64,000 bases of DNA, taken from positions 67,521 through 131,520 of the forward strand of contig DBDA01000008.1 of NCBI GenBank assembly GCA_002293375.1, written 5' to 3'. The stretch is from Odoribacter sp. UBA944. Its GTDB lineage: Bacteria > Bacteroidota > Bacteroidia > Bacteroidales > Marinifilaceae. The notes under the pieces are model-generated. The model searched no databases, had not been told where the DNA came from, and saw nothing but the letters and a program-made list of their open reading frames with translations. Position numbers and translations under genes: made by a program. Positions 33,287-42,328 of this stretch are shown here, piece by piece (the first letter of the stretch is position 1; each line of letters begins with the position of its first letter).

Positions 33287-34720
33287 ATGAAAAAGATAGC
33301 AATACTGCTTTTATCCGTTGCGCTGGCTTCCTGCGAAAGCTGGTTGGATGTAAAGGTGACCGACCGTATGCTGGCGGAAGATATCTACAAGCTGGAACGG
33401 GAAACCAACAAAGCCCTGAACGGCCTCTACCTGCAATTGACGGCGAATTCGCTCTACGCGAGAAACCTCTCCTGCGGCATGTTGGATGTGTTGGGACAAC
33501 GCTGGTATGTACCCGCCGAACACACGTTCAGAGAGCTCCAAACCTATCAATATGAGGAGAGCGCTGCTAAAGGAACGCTCCAGACCACGTGGTCGGCAGC
33601 GTATAAAACAATCGCTAACTGCAACGAATTTTTGGACCAGATTGATAATAACAAGGAGCACTTTACGCAGGCGCATTACCTGCAATACAGAGGAGAGGCC
33701 CTTGCCATACGGACGTTGTTGCATTTTGATATGCTGCGTCTATTCGGCCCGGTATACGGCCCGACCACCCAGGACGAGGAGGCTGTGCCTTATTACGACC
33801 AGGTAGAGCGCTCCCCGGCGGAGTTCAAGACGGCTGCCATGCTGGCGCGGATCCTGTTGAACGATGCCGCCTCCGCCATTGAATACCTGCAGGAGGACCC
33901 GTTCCTTTCCGGGAATCCCAAAAACCCCAATACGGTTAATTTCTTTACGGATTACCGCCACCTCCGCATGAACGTTTACGCGGCGTGGGTGTTGAAAGCC
34001 CGGATCCACCAGTATTTGGGAACGCCGTTGAATATACAGGAGGCGTATCGCATCACCTCCTCGTTGATAAACGGCAGAAATCCCGCCGATGCAACCAAAA
34101 CCTGTAACTTTCCGACGATTATCCGCTTTGTAAACCACAATAATGGAAGTGATGTGGCTGAAAGAATTTACAACGCCGAGATCATCTTCGGTATCCACAA
34201 CCTCAAACGGGAGGATTTGCAAAAAGCTGTTTTCAGCACGGATCTGGAAGACAAAAACATTTTGGGCGCCGGATTGCAGTATGTGGATGACATGTACGAC
34301 AATACGGCCGATATCCGGAGAGGGATGTGGTCGCTCACTGCCGATCGGAATTTCTATCCTTTTCTCCGTTTTACGGGGGGAATATCGACTAATTTTACCA
34401 ATCAATTGCAGTGTGTGATCCGTTTGGGCGAGGTGTACCTGATTGCGGCCGAAACGGCCCCGGATGCTGACAGCAGGCGGGAATATCTGGAAGATTTGCG
34501 TCTGAGCAGGGCTTTGGGGGTAGACAATACTGCCGGCTATTCGGACAGTCAATTGGAACAACTGATCGAGGACGAATACATTCGGGAGTTTTACGGCGAA
34601 GGGCAGTATTTCTACTATGCCAAACGGCACAACCTGGCCGCTATCAAGACGCAGACCGGGAGCCTGGTGGCACCCAAATATGTTTTGCCGATTCCCGAAT
34701 CGGAAATAGATTTAAGGTAA
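33287..34720 (+). CDS. RagB/SusD family nutrient-binding lipoprotein
   Basis: A 477-residue surface lipoprotein (lipobox LAS-C16, then ESWLDV) that caps the SusC barrel. The N-terminal TPR-like helices have ETNKALNGLYLQLTAN and the typical TTWSAAYKTIANCNEFLDQI; the C-terminus has RLGEVYLIAAETAP and the closing LPIPESEIDL. It is 24 bases downstream of the transporter gene. Ligand specificity is not readable from the sequence. Confidence 0.94.
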   Translation: MKKIAILLLSVALASCESWLDVKVTDRMLAEDIYKLERETNKALNGLYLQLTANSLYARNLSCGMLDVLGQRWYVPAEHTFRELQTYQYEESAAKGTLQTTWSAAYKTIANCNEFLDQIDNNKEHFTQAHYLQYRGEALAIRTLLHFDMLRLFGPVYGPTTQDEEAVPYYDQVERSPAEFKTAAMLARILLNDAASAIEYLQEDPFLSGNPKNPNTVNFFTDYRHLRMNVYAAWVLKARIHQYLGTPLNIQEAYRITSSLINGRNPADATKTCNFPTIIRFVNHNNGSDVAERIYNAEIIFGIHNLKREDLQKAVFSTDLEDKNILGAGLQYVDDMYDNTADIRRGMWSLTADRNFYPFLRFTGGISTNFTNQLQCVIRLGEVYLIAAETAPDADSRREYLEDLRLSRALGVDNTAGYSDSQLEQLIEDEYIREFYGEGQYFYYAKRHNLAAIKTQTGSLVAPKYVLPIPESEIDLR

Positions 34721-34738
34721 TCAGTAACGAATACAATC

Positions 34739-35554
34739 ATGAAAAATACATTATTAGCACTGTTGGCCGGGCTGTTTCTCTTTTCGTGCTCGGAGGACAA
34801 GATCAAAACGTATGACGGAGCGGATTTCATCTATTTTGCGCCCCATGTCGGATTAAATGCAACTGTCTATTGGGATACAACCAGTGTATTCTCTTTTGCT
34901 TCCTACCCGACGGTTACCGACACAGTAATCCGGGTAGCGGTAAGGACCGGTGGAATGGTCCGCAACTACGACCGCTATTTTAAGGCGCGGATTACAGGCG
35001 GTACGGCTGTGGAAGGGGTGCATTATGAAGCCTTTAGCGATGCAGACCTGGTGATTAAGGCGAACAGCATTAACGGTTTTATTCCGCTTCGCGTCTTTAT
35101 GCAAAATGAGCTGTTGGAAGATGTGGTTGACCTGCAATTGGAGTTGTTGCCGTCGGACGACTTTACGCTCAATTTTACTTACAAGTACGGCCGGGAGAGA
35201 TCCCGTTTGGAGGACACCATCAACATGCTTGCACATACACAATTCCTGACGGCTGCCATACCCAAACCGGCGAACTGGCCCGATCCGTTGTTGGGCTATT
35301 ACTCCGTCAATAAATTGTACGAATTTAACCGGGTGAACAATTGGACCATGGAGACCTGGGAAAGGACGGGAGGGCTCACTGCAACAATAAGGGTTGCCTG
35401 CGATCAGTTCATAATGCACCTGAGAACGTACATGGACATGGGACCGGAGGCGGCAATCAGAGACCCCAAATCGGATGCCGCTTCCCGGGGGTATATGACA
35501 ACTCCTGAATTGATAGGGTTGGTTGAGGATTGGCCCAATTTGTTGCCCCAATAA
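34739..35554 (+). CDS. DUF4843 domain lipoprotein
   Basis: A 271-residue lipoprotein (LFS-C17, then SEDKIKTYDGADFIYF, the DUF4843 signature start). The central part is beta-rich with TDTVIRVAVRTGGMV and GVHYEAFSD; the C-terminal part resembles the conserved PLLGYYSVNKLYEF. DUF4843 proteins regularly follow SusD in Bacteroidetes loci and are probable surface accessory binding proteins. It has 18 bases to SusD and 22 to the next gene. Confidence 0.82.
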   Translation: MKNTLLALLAGLFLFSCSEDKIKTYDGADFIYFAPHVGLNATVYWDTTSVFSFASYPTVTDTVIRVAVRTGGMVRNYDRYFKARITGGTAVEGVHYEAFSDADLVIKANSINGFIPLRVFMQNELLEDVVDLQLELLPSDDFTLNFTYKYGRERSRLEDTINMLAHTQFLTAAIPKPANWPDPLLGYYSVNKLYEFNRVNNWTMETWERTGGLTATIRVACDQFIMHLRTYMDMGPEAAIRDPKSDAASRGYMTTPELIGLVEDWPNLLPQ

Positions 35555-35576
35555 TTAATTTTAAAAATGAAAGACG

Positions 35577-37187
35577 ATGAATAAGTCAATAATTATATTT
35601 GTAGCGGCATTTTGCCTCTTTTCCCTCTTCTCCTGTTACGAGGACAAGGGAGATTACGACTACGATTGGAAAACCGGCGCCCGTATTATTCCCATGCGGG
35701 ACACCACTGTAAAAAGAGGGGATACACTCTATTACACGCCGAATGTCAGGGAGGTGGTACTGCATGGGCAAAATACGGATACGCTTTCCTGGGCCCAAAT
35801 CGATCCGGACAATTACGAATATGCCTGGATCCGTGTCAGGGCCGCTGATGGCCGGCGGGATACCTTGAGCCGGAAGTTCGACTTCGGAGAGCCGGTCACG
35901 TTATCCGGAGGTGAATACCGGGTCGAATTTTTTGTGACCAGTAAACAAACCGGGGTAGCCGACATCGCCTTCTTTACATTGACCGTGACCAACAACTACA
36001 GATCGGGCATGCTCTTTTTGACAGAGGAGGAGGGAGAGACTTCCGAACTGAATATGTTCGCCAATACGGTGGACGGGCGCGAAATATGGGAAAGGAACAT
36101 GCTGGCGTCCGGAGATTTCCCGTACAAGGATGGAAAACCCCTCGGAGTGATGTACCAGCAGTTCCATCTCACGAATGCAGGCCCCAAAAAGATTTGGGTG
36201 CTGACAGAAGATGGATTGGGATGGCTGCACTATGAAAATTTACGCTGGGCGGAAGGTCAGGACCTGGGAACTGTTCCGGGAGGGGCGCCGGATCTGAAGT
36301 TTGCGGGTTTGCGCTTTTACCGTATAGAGAATGCCGCATCAGGCCTGTACGCTTTTTATACGGAAAACGGAGGGGCACGGATGATTGGGAACGCCTCCAG
36401 TCTGGAGCCGGACATTGCTTTTTTGGGCAGCGCTTCCGAGTCAAACCGCATCCGGATCTCGCCGATGGCTGTGTCTTATCAAGGTATTGCCGGGAGCATG
36501 CACCGTATGACCGTGTTGGTAAACGACGAAACCCACTCCCAATTGCTGGGATTTAATGCGCATTCTATGAACCAAAATGCCATGGACCGGTTTTGCCACC
36601 GGCTTCCGGCAACAGGTTCGGCTATTGGGATGGAGGCGCTCCATTTGCAATCAGTGGAGCCCAACCGGCGGATGTATGCCGTGATGAAAGATCGTGCCGG
36701 TACCTATTGGCGGTTTGCTTTCCAAGGCGCTCGTATGGTGGGGAATTCGAATAAATATTCTCCGGGTTTCACGGATAGCCTCGAACTGGTGGGAACGGCG
36801 GCATTGGGGACCATCAACCACTTTTTTTTGCAACCGAAAAGTGGTATTGTCTACTGCATCATGGCGGATAATAGCATGCGCTACTACCACGAAGCCTCCA
36901 AGGAGTGGAGAGTTGTGGAGATTACCGACCCGGACGGTGTGTTGGAAACAGGAATGCCCGCACCGGCTAATTGGGATCCCGTACGGATCATCCAGACCGA
37001 CTGGATCGATTCCGGCCAATTCCCCTGGGCAGGACAGGATGTCGCGCTATTTGTAACATACAGCGAAGAGCATGGCGGAAATTTCTACGCGCTCAAGTTC
37101 AACCGCGACAACGGGGCCGACGTCAAACTGACCAAAACCATTGCCGATGTCGGCAACGTAAAAAGCATGAGCTATTTTATACCGTAA
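35577..37187 (+). CDS. PKD-like family lipoprotein
   Basis: A 536-residue lipoprotein (LFS-C20) beginning with YEDKGDYDYDW, the hallmark of the Bacteroidetes PKD-like family. Residues about 40-140 form an Ig/PKD-like beta module ending in DIAFFTLTVTNNY; the remaining 390 residues have repeated beta strands with features of a propeller (ISPMAVSYQGIAGSMHRM, GTINHFFLQPKSGIVY). It follows the DUF4843 gene in the same operon and is expected at the cell surface. The ligand is unknown. Confidence 0.82.
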   Translation: MNKSIIIFVAAFCLFSLFSCYEDKGDYDYDWKTGARIIPMRDTTVKRGDTLYYTPNVREVVLHGQNTDTLSWAQIDPDNYEYAWIRVRAADGRRDTLSRKFDFGEPVTLSGGEYRVEFFVTSKQTGVADIAFFTLTVTNNYRSGMLFLTEEEGETSELNMFANTVDGREIWERNMLASGDFPYKDGKPLGVMYQQFHLTNAGPKKIWVLTEDGLGWLHYENLRWAEGQDLGTVPGGAPDLKFAGLRFYRIENAASGLYAFYTENGGARMIGNASSLEPDIAFLGSASESNRIRISPMAVSYQGIAGSMHRMTVLVNDETHSQLLGFNAHSMNQNAMDRFCHRLPATGSAIGMEALHLQSVEPNRRMYAVMKDRAGTYWRFAFQGARMVGNSNKYSPGFTDSLELVGTAALGTINHFFLQPKSGIVYCIMADNSMRYYHEASKEWRVVEITDPDGVLETGMPAPANWDPVRIIQTDWIDSGQFPWAGQDVALFVTYSEEHGGNFYALKFNRDNGADVKLTKTIADVGNVKSMSYFIP

Positions 37188-37207
37188 ATAATAAAAAAAT
37201 AACAGCG

Positions 37208-38179
37208 ATGAAGTATATAACGAAACTTTGGACATTGTTGGCCTTGGCCGTTGCTACTCCGCTCTTTTTTTCGTGCGGCGACGACGATGAAAAGGGGGGC
37301 GGTTCCGCCGGGTTGACGGGGGTAGAGATCCAGGGGGTGGCCAACCCGCTTGAATTGGCTGTCGGAGAGGTGTTGGTGGTGGACATTACCACCGCACCGG
37401 TCAATGTGGGGAAGGATGGAAATGTAAAATTCTCCTCCAGCAATAAAAAGGTCTTTACGGTAACCGAACGGGAAGGCCATATCAAGGCAACCGGGGTCGG
37501 AGAGGCTGTTTTGACCGTTTCGGTGGTGGGAGCGCCGGACATCCGTTCGGAACGCCGGGTGGTGGTGACAAACAGGCTTTTGGATGTAGCCTGGGCGGAT
37601 ACGGAGCTTGTCTTTCAGCGCAACCCGTTGCCGGTTGCCGATATAAACCTGAATGAGTACCTGCGTGCTACGCCGGAAGAGGCTGCTTTTGATGTGGTTT
37701 TTGAAACCCAATATGATACGATTGCAGCAGTGGATACAAATGGTATACTTACGGCTGTGGGATACGGTGAAACAGACCTGACAGTAAGGATTGAAGGCAC
37801 AAATTTTTCTGCAACAACACGTATAAAGATAGAACCTGTATTAGTAGAGCGTATCGTTCTTCCGGCCGGTTGGGACCCCGTCTTTCGGGCTACAGCGGGA
37901 GCATCCTTTCAGACGATTACCCTTCCACTGGAAGAGATTATTGTACTGCCCGAAAATGCAAATAACAAGGCTCTTATTACGACCCCTCTACCTTGGAGTG
38001 GGGATGACATTTGGACAAACGGCAATCAAACCCCCAGGATAGCCCAGACAGGATTTACCAGTTTTGGACTTAGGTTCCAGATAGCTGCCAAGCCCAAAGG
38101 AGTAGGTACAGCTACTTTCACTCTTCAATCTCAAGACGGAGGGGCCCAAAAAGAAATTACGGTTATTAGCACAGAGTAA
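37208..38179 (+). CDS. Big2-type Ig-like lipoprotein
   Basis: A 323-residue lipoprotein (FFS-C23 followed by GDDDEKGG, a surface-export-like acidic tail). Two bacterial Ig-like group 2 repeats are seen: residues about 33-118 (FSSSNKKVFTVTEREGHIKA) and about 120-210 (TIAAVDTNGILTAVGYGETD). The last 110 residues form another beta domain without a recognised family. It is the final gene of the SusC operon, before a strong terminator. The start at 37208 directly precedes the signal peptide. It may bind or hold the ligand at the cell surface. Confidence 0.8.
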   Translation: MKYITKLWTLLALAVATPLFFSCGDDDEKGGGSAGLTGVEIQGVANPLELAVGEVLVVDITTAPVNVGKDGNVKFSSSNKKVFTVTEREGHIKATGVGEAVLTVSVVGAPDIRSERRVVVTNRLLDVAWADTELVFQRNPLPVADINLNEYLRATPEEAAFDVVFETQYDTIAAVDTNGILTAVGYGETDLTVRIEGTNFSATTRIKIEPVLVERIVLPAGWDPVFRATAGASFQTITLPLEEIIVLPENANNKALITTPLPWSGDDIWTNGNQTPRIAQTGFTSFGLRFQIAAKPKGVGTATFTLQSQDGGAQKEITVISTE

Positions 38180-38212
38180 GGATAACTTGTAAATTAGCAT
38201 TTTGAAACCATA

Positions 38213-38246
38213 AAAAACCAGCTATCTTTTGAGGTAGCTGGTTTTT
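38213..38246. terminator. Bidirectional terminator between the Sus operon and speA
   Basis: AAAAACCAGCTA (38213-38224) pairs with TAGCTGGTTTTT (38235-38246), with T-runs on both strands. It serves the convergent Sus operon and speA. Confidence 0.9.
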
Positions 38247-38283
38247 ATTTGTGATTTTCAGAGTATGCTCATAGCTGAACAGT

Positions 38284-40182
38284 TTAATCCTGCTCCATAT
38301 AGGTGTAACCGTAAAGCCCGGAGCGGTAATTCGAGAGAAATTCCCGTCCTTCGGCGGCGGAGATGATCCCTTTTTTGACCGAAGTGGTTACCCAGACCTC
38401 GATGCTGCGGGCCATCTTTTTCGGGTTGAATTGAACGTATTCCAATACATCGGCGACCGTTTCCCCTTCAATGATCTTGTCGACCGTGTATTCGTTGTTC
38501 TTTACCTTGATGTGGACGGCGTTGGTGTCCCCGAACAGGTTGTGCAGGTCGCCCAGGATCTCCTGGTAAGCACCGACTAGAAATACGCCCAGATAGTATG
38601 GCTCCTTCCCGTCCAGTTCGTGTACCGGCAGGTGGTAGGAGAAGTTCCGGGTGGAGATAAAGTTGTCGATTTTCCCGTCCGAATCGCAGGTAATGTCTTG
38701 CAGCGTGGCCGACCGGATCGGTTGCTCTTTGAGCCGGGAGATTGGAATGATCGGAAATATCTGATCGATTGCCCAAGAGTCGGGCAACGACTGGAAGAGG
38801 GAGAAGTTGCAGAAGTATTTGTCCGGCAACAGTTTGGAAACTTTTTTCAGCTCTTCTGGGGCGTGTTTTATCTCGGCGGACATCTTGTATACATCCCGGG
38901 CGATCGACCAGAAGAGGCGCTCAATCTGGGCGCGGGTGCGCAGGTCGATGAGGCCGAGGTTAAAGAGGTTCAGGCCGTCTTCCCGGCATTGGAGGGCATC
39001 GTGCCAGATCTCCAGCAACCGGGGTTGGTTCAGATTTTCCCAAAGGTCGTAAAGCTCCTTTACCAATTCGTGGGCATCTTCGGAGATGGTTTCGTTTTCG
39101 TCGAAGGCCGGCAGGGTGGTGCTGGCGAGCACCTCAAAAACCAGTACGGAGTGGTGGGCTGTTAACGCCCGCCCCGATTCCGTGATGATATTGGGTTGTT
39201 TCAGTTCGTATTTTTCACAGACGTCCACAATGGAGGAGACCGCGTCGTTCACGTACTCCTGGATGGAGTAGTTCATGCTGTTGCCGGATGAGGCTGACCG
39301 GGTGCCGTCGTAATCAACGCCCAATCCTCCTCCGATGTCGACAAAGTTGATGTCGAATCCCATAGCCTGGAGCTGTACATAAAATTGGGCGGCCTCTTTC
39401 AGCGCTGTTTTGATGCGCCGGATGTTGGTTACCTGGCTGCCGATGTGGAAATGGATCAGTTGCAGACACTCTTTCATCTGGTAAGACTCCAACAGTTCGA
39501 GCGCTTCCAGCAATTCACTGGAATTGACCCCGAATTTGCTGACGTCTCCCCCGGACTCTTCCCATTTTCCGCTTCCGGAGCTAGCCAATTTGATTCGGAT
39601 TCCAATGTTGGGGCGTACTTTCAGTTTCTTGGCGATCCGGGCGATGGTTTTCAACTCCATCAGTTTTTCCACTACCAGGTAGATCCGTTTTCCCATTTTC
39701 TGGGCCAGCAGCGCCAGTTCGATGTAGCTTTCGTCTTTGTAGCCGTTGCAGATGATCATGGCCTCTTCGTCGATGTCGATGGAGAGTACCGCGTGCAGTT
39801 CCGGTTTGGAACCCGCCTCTAGGCCGATGTTGAATCTATTGCCGTGGCTGACGATCTCTTCTACGACAGGCCGCATCTGGTTAACCTTGATGGGGTAAAT
39901 GATGTAGTTTTTAGCATGGTAGCCGTACTCTTTGGCGGCAAATTCAAAGCAGTTGGATATCTGTTCGATCCGGTTGTCCAAAATATCCGGAAAACGCAAC
40001 AGGACAGGGGTATCCACATCCCTTACCTGGAGCTCTTCCATCAGTTCTTTCAGGTCGACCGCCACGCCTTCTCCTTTCGGCGTCACCGTTACATGCCCTT
40101 TTTCGTTGATCGAAAAGTAGTTCTGTCCCCAGCCGTTGATGTTGTACAACTCCGCCGAATCATCAATGCTCCATTTTCTCAT
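38284..40182 (-). CDS. speA: Biosynthetic arginine decarboxylase
   Basis: PLP enzyme of 632 residues that decarboxylates arginine to agmatine, the first step of polyamine synthesis. The alanine-racemase-like barrel has the PLP lysine K99 in YPIKVNQ, followed by GLEAGSKPELHAVL and the phosphate-binding FHIGSQ. The glycine-rich loop is DIGGGLGVDYDG, and the C-terminal domain contains LVGAYQEILGDLHNLFGD. It is transcribed alone from a full -33/-7 promoter. Agmatine would feed the agmatinase encoded at 27-28 kb. Confidence 0.98.
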   Translation of the reverse strand: MRKWSIDDSAELYNINGWGQNYFSINEKGHVTVTPKGEGVAVDLKELMEELQVRDVDTPVLLRFPDILDNRIEQISNCFEFAAKEYGYHAKNYIIYPIKVNQMRPVVEEIVSHGNRFNIGLEAGSKPELHAVLSIDIDEEAMIICNGYKDESYIELALLAQKMGKRIYLVVEKLMELKTIARIAKKLKVRPNIGIRIKLASSGSGKWEESGGDVSKFGVNSSELLEALELLESYQMKECLQLIHFHIGSQVTNIRRIKTALKEAAQFYVQLQAMGFDINFVDIGGGLGVDYDGTRSASSGNSMNYSIQEYVNDAVSSIVDVCEKYELKQPNIITESGRALTAHHSVLVFEVLASTTLPAFDENETISEDAHELVKELYDLWENLNQPRLLEIWHDALQCREDGLNLFNLGLIDLRTRAQIERLFWSIARDVYKMSAEIKHAPEELKKVSKLLPDKYFCNFSLFQSLPDSWAIDQIFPIIPISRLKEQPIRSATLQDITCDSDGKIDNFISTRNFSYHLPVHELDGKEPYYLGVFLVGAYQEILGDLHNLFGDTNAVHIKVKNNEYTVDKIIEGETVADVLEYVQFNPKKMARSIEVWVTTSVKKGIISAAEGREFLSNYRSGLYGYTYMEQD

Positions 40183-40226
40183 GTTTCAACCAAATGCTTT
40201 ATTCTGTGAATACAAAAATCAAGGTG

Positions 40227-40259
40227 CAAATCTACAATATATAATTTGATTTTTTCAAA
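40227..40259 (-). promoter_or_regulatory. speA promoter
   Basis: On the minus strand TTTG (40256-40259), 21 bases, then TAGATTTG (40227-40234): a full Bacteroidetes -33/-7 pair, 44 bases before the speA ATG. Confidence 0.75.
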
Positions 40260-40265
40260 CAGATT

Positions 40266-41729
40266 CTAAAAGTTACAGTTTTCGATCCCCTCTATGCCAT
40301 TGCGCGACACGGAGAGGCGGAACCGTTTGTAAGTGACGGTATCTCCGTATTTCAGTTGCATGAGAAAATTCAGGTAGTAGACGCGCTTTCCGCTGATCAC
40401 GTCAAATCCGCCTGCCGGATTAGGTACGGAAAGTGGCGCTTCCGGGTTGTCCATTTTCAGGATGTAGTTGGAGACGTTGAACCGCAGGATGTTATTGATG
40501 CCCGATATATCGTACTGGTTCAGGGCGTCTAATTTCTCTCCGTCTATGTCGACCAGTTTGCGGTACAGGAGGATCTTTTCCCGGGCGTAGCGGTTGTCCG
40601 CTTCCAACAGGTCTGAGCGGCTTCGCAGTTCGATGACCTCGTCCGGTATATGCGCCTCGGAGATGAAGTCCACACCCTCTTTGAATTGGCCGATCACCAC
40701 CTCTTTGATCCGTACGGTGGTTTTGTTGTCAAAATGTTTTTTGGAAAGACGGCGGGCAAAATAGTACCGGGCCAGCTCTTTGATCCGGTCTTTCAGCATG
40801 TAGCTGACGACCAGGGCGACAAAAAGAGGCATGGTGTAATTTTCAAACTGTTGTTGTACGGAAAAGGCCACCGCCGTGGCAAACACCATGGAGAGACCTG
40901 CGGCGGTGCTGAAATAGACTTGTTCGGCGACCCGTCCCTCTTTTTTCTTTTCGGCGTCCGGGATCAACTGGCTTTCAATGTACCTTTTCAGGATCCGGGC
41001 GCGGTGGATGTAGGTGCGGTTCTGGTCCGGACTTTGGGAATCTACTACCTGGTAGCCGTGCTCTTTTTTGTACCGGATATCTTGCCGGATCAGGTTGAGC
41101 AGGAGTGGTTCAACAGTGGCGTAATCCTCCGCTCCCCATTTCTTCAGTGATCTGAGCAGTCGGAAAATATGCTGTTCCAGAAGGTAGGAGAGAAATTCGT
41201 CTCCGAAGGTAAAATAACTAACGGCTTCCGGCGGCAGAGCGGCCGACCGTATTTCGTATCCCCATTTTCGGAAACCGGCTGTGATCTGTTCGATGTTTTG
41301 GATGTACCTTTGTACAACGGCTAACCGCTCGTTTGCCGGGGTATCTGCAATGATACTTCCTTCTTTTCGCAAAGCACTGCGAATAATAGCGATAAACATC
41401 TTTATCTGATGTTCACATTCATTCAGGTTTTCCGGAGTCGGCTCTGCTATGAGCTCGGTAAAGGATCCCTGCAGGAACATGAACGGAAGAGACTCTTCAT
41501 CAGCGATCTCGTGTAGATCATACACAGGGGTAATTAACCGGATGTAGGAGGTGATGTCCCGGTAAAACTGATTTTTGCTGTATGTGGAAGCATGGATGTC
41601 CAGATCGCTCGGAATGAAGAGCCAGGTGTTTACCATGAAGTCATTTTTCTTCTGTTTCTTAGGAACCAGAAATCCCATCTTAAACTCCACCGAGAACCGG
41701 TCGTGGATCCGGACCTGAATATCAATCAT
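40266..41729 (-). CDS. Uncharacterised protein with a two-helix membrane hairpin
   Basis: A 487-residue protein I do not assign to a characterised family. Residues 1-260 are soluble and rich in helices and charged residues, with no signal peptide. One clear hydrophobic hairpin lies at about 275-315 (STAAGLSMVFATAVAF, TMPLFVALVVSYML), and the remaining 170 residues are soluble and beta-rich, containing RIKEVVIGQFKEGVDFI. The hairpin implies both large domains are cytosolic. It is monocistronic with a TATATTTG -7 box 19 bases upstream and lies upstream of speA. A similar conserved hypothetical protein probably exists across Bacteroidetes, but that was not checked. Confidence 0.6.
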   Translation of the reverse strand: MIDIQVRIHDRFSVEFKMGFLVPKKQKKNDFMVNTWLFIPSDLDIHASTYSKNQFYRDITSYIRLITPVYDLHEIADEESLPFMFLQGSFTELIAEPTPENLNECEHQIKMFIAIIRSALRKEGSIIADTPANERLAVVQRYIQNIEQITAGFRKWGYEIRSAALPPEAVSYFTFGDEFLSYLLEQHIFRLLRSLKKWGAEDYATVEPLLLNLIRQDIRYKKEHGYQVVDSQSPDQNRTYIHRARILKRYIESQLIPDAEKKKEGRVAEQVYFSTAAGLSMVFATAVAFSVQQQFENYTMPLFVALVVSYMLKDRIKELARYYFARRLSKKHFDNKTTVRIKEVVIGQFKEGVDFISEAHIPDEVIELRSRSDLLEADNRYAREKILLYRKLVDIDGEKLDALNQYDISGINNILRFNVSNYILKMDNPEAPLSVPNPAGGFDVISGKRVYYLNFLMQLKYGDTVTYKRFRLSVSRNGIEGIENCNF

Positions 41730-41747
41730 GCCTTACATCTTGCCTTA

Positions 41748-41755
41748 CAAATATA
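41748..41755 (-). promoter_or_regulatory. -7 promoter box of the membrane-hairpin protein
   Basis: The minus strand reads TATATTTG. Between it and the ATG lie two direct copies of TGTAAGGC with a 12-base period (41730-41749). Confidence 0.6.
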
Positions 41756-41812
41756 GCACATTTCATCTAAAAGAAAAACACAGCCCGGATGGACTGTGTT
41801 TTAAGGATTTTG

Positions 41813-41885
41813 TCGAGATGACTGGACTCGAACCAGCGGCCTCCACGTCCCGAACGTGGCGCGCTACCAACTGCGCTACATCTCG
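41813..41885 (-). tRNA. tRNA-Pro (anticodon CGG)
   Basis: On the minus strand the acceptor stem is CGAGATG with CATCTCG and the discriminator is A. The anticodon arm is CCACG-TTCGGGA-CGTGG, giving anticodon CGG, and the T-arm loop TTCGAGT is standard. CCA is not encoded. It reads the proline codon CCG, which is frequent in these genes. Confidence 0.95.
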
Positions 41886-41903
41886 TTTGCCTGTTTGCGG
41901 GTG

Positions 41904-41911
41904 CAAATGTA
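41904..41911 (-). promoter_or_regulatory. -7 promoter box of tRNA-Pro
   Basis: The minus strand reads TACATTTG, a perfect -7 box 18 bases before the mature tRNA 5' end. Confidence 0.6.
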
Positions 41912-41933
41912 ATAAAATAATGGATTTAATGCG

Positions 41934-41941
41934 TATATTTG
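41934..41941 (+). promoter_or_regulatory. -7 promoter box of the rbfA operon
   Basis: TATATTTG on the plus strand, 33 bases before the rbfA ATG and divergent from the tRNA-Pro promoter. Confidence 0.65.
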
Positions 41942-41974
41942 TAGAAAAATTATCCCCACAACCGGTTTGTACGC

Positions 41975-42316
41975 ATGGATACAATTAGACAAAACAAAGT
42001 CTCCCGCTTGATCCAAAGGGATTTGAGCGCCTTGTTTCAGCAGGAGTGCAAAGAATACATAGCGGGTGCAATGGTTTCGGTGACAACGGTGCGGGTCAGC
42101 CCGGATTTGTCATACGCCAAGATCTATTTAAGCATATTTCCATCGGAACGGGCCGGTATGGTCATGGGAAACCTGGAAGAGAAGAACAGATCCGTCCGTT
42201 TTCAGCTGGGGAAAAAGGTGGGGAAACAGATGCGGATCATACCGGAACTGCGCTTTTTTGTAGACGACAGCCTGGATTATATCGACAAAATAGACGGCCT
42301 GTTGAAAGAGTCGTAA
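41975..42316 (+). CDS. rbfA: 30S ribosome-binding factor A
   Basis: A 113-residue KH-like protein that assists maturation of the 16S rRNA 5' end in the 30S subunit. The N-terminus MDTIRQNKVSRLIQRDLSAL and the core VSVTTVRVSPDLSYAKIYLS with PELRFFVDDSLDYIDKI are diagnostic. It starts a four-gene operon, 12 bases upstream of the FtsX-like permease. Confidence 0.96.
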   Translation: MDTIRQNKVSRLIQRDLSALFQQECKEYIAGAMVSVTTVRVSPDLSYAKIYLSIFPSERAGMVMGNLEEKNRSVRFQLGKKVGKQMRIIPELRFFVDDSLDYIDKIDGLLKES

Positions 42317-42328
42317 CCCACCTTCACC

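Noticed and set aside
41730..41749. Direct repeat of TGTAAGGC before the membrane-hairpin protein gene
   Set aside because: Two 8-base copies are too little to call an operator without further evidence; mentioned under the promoter.
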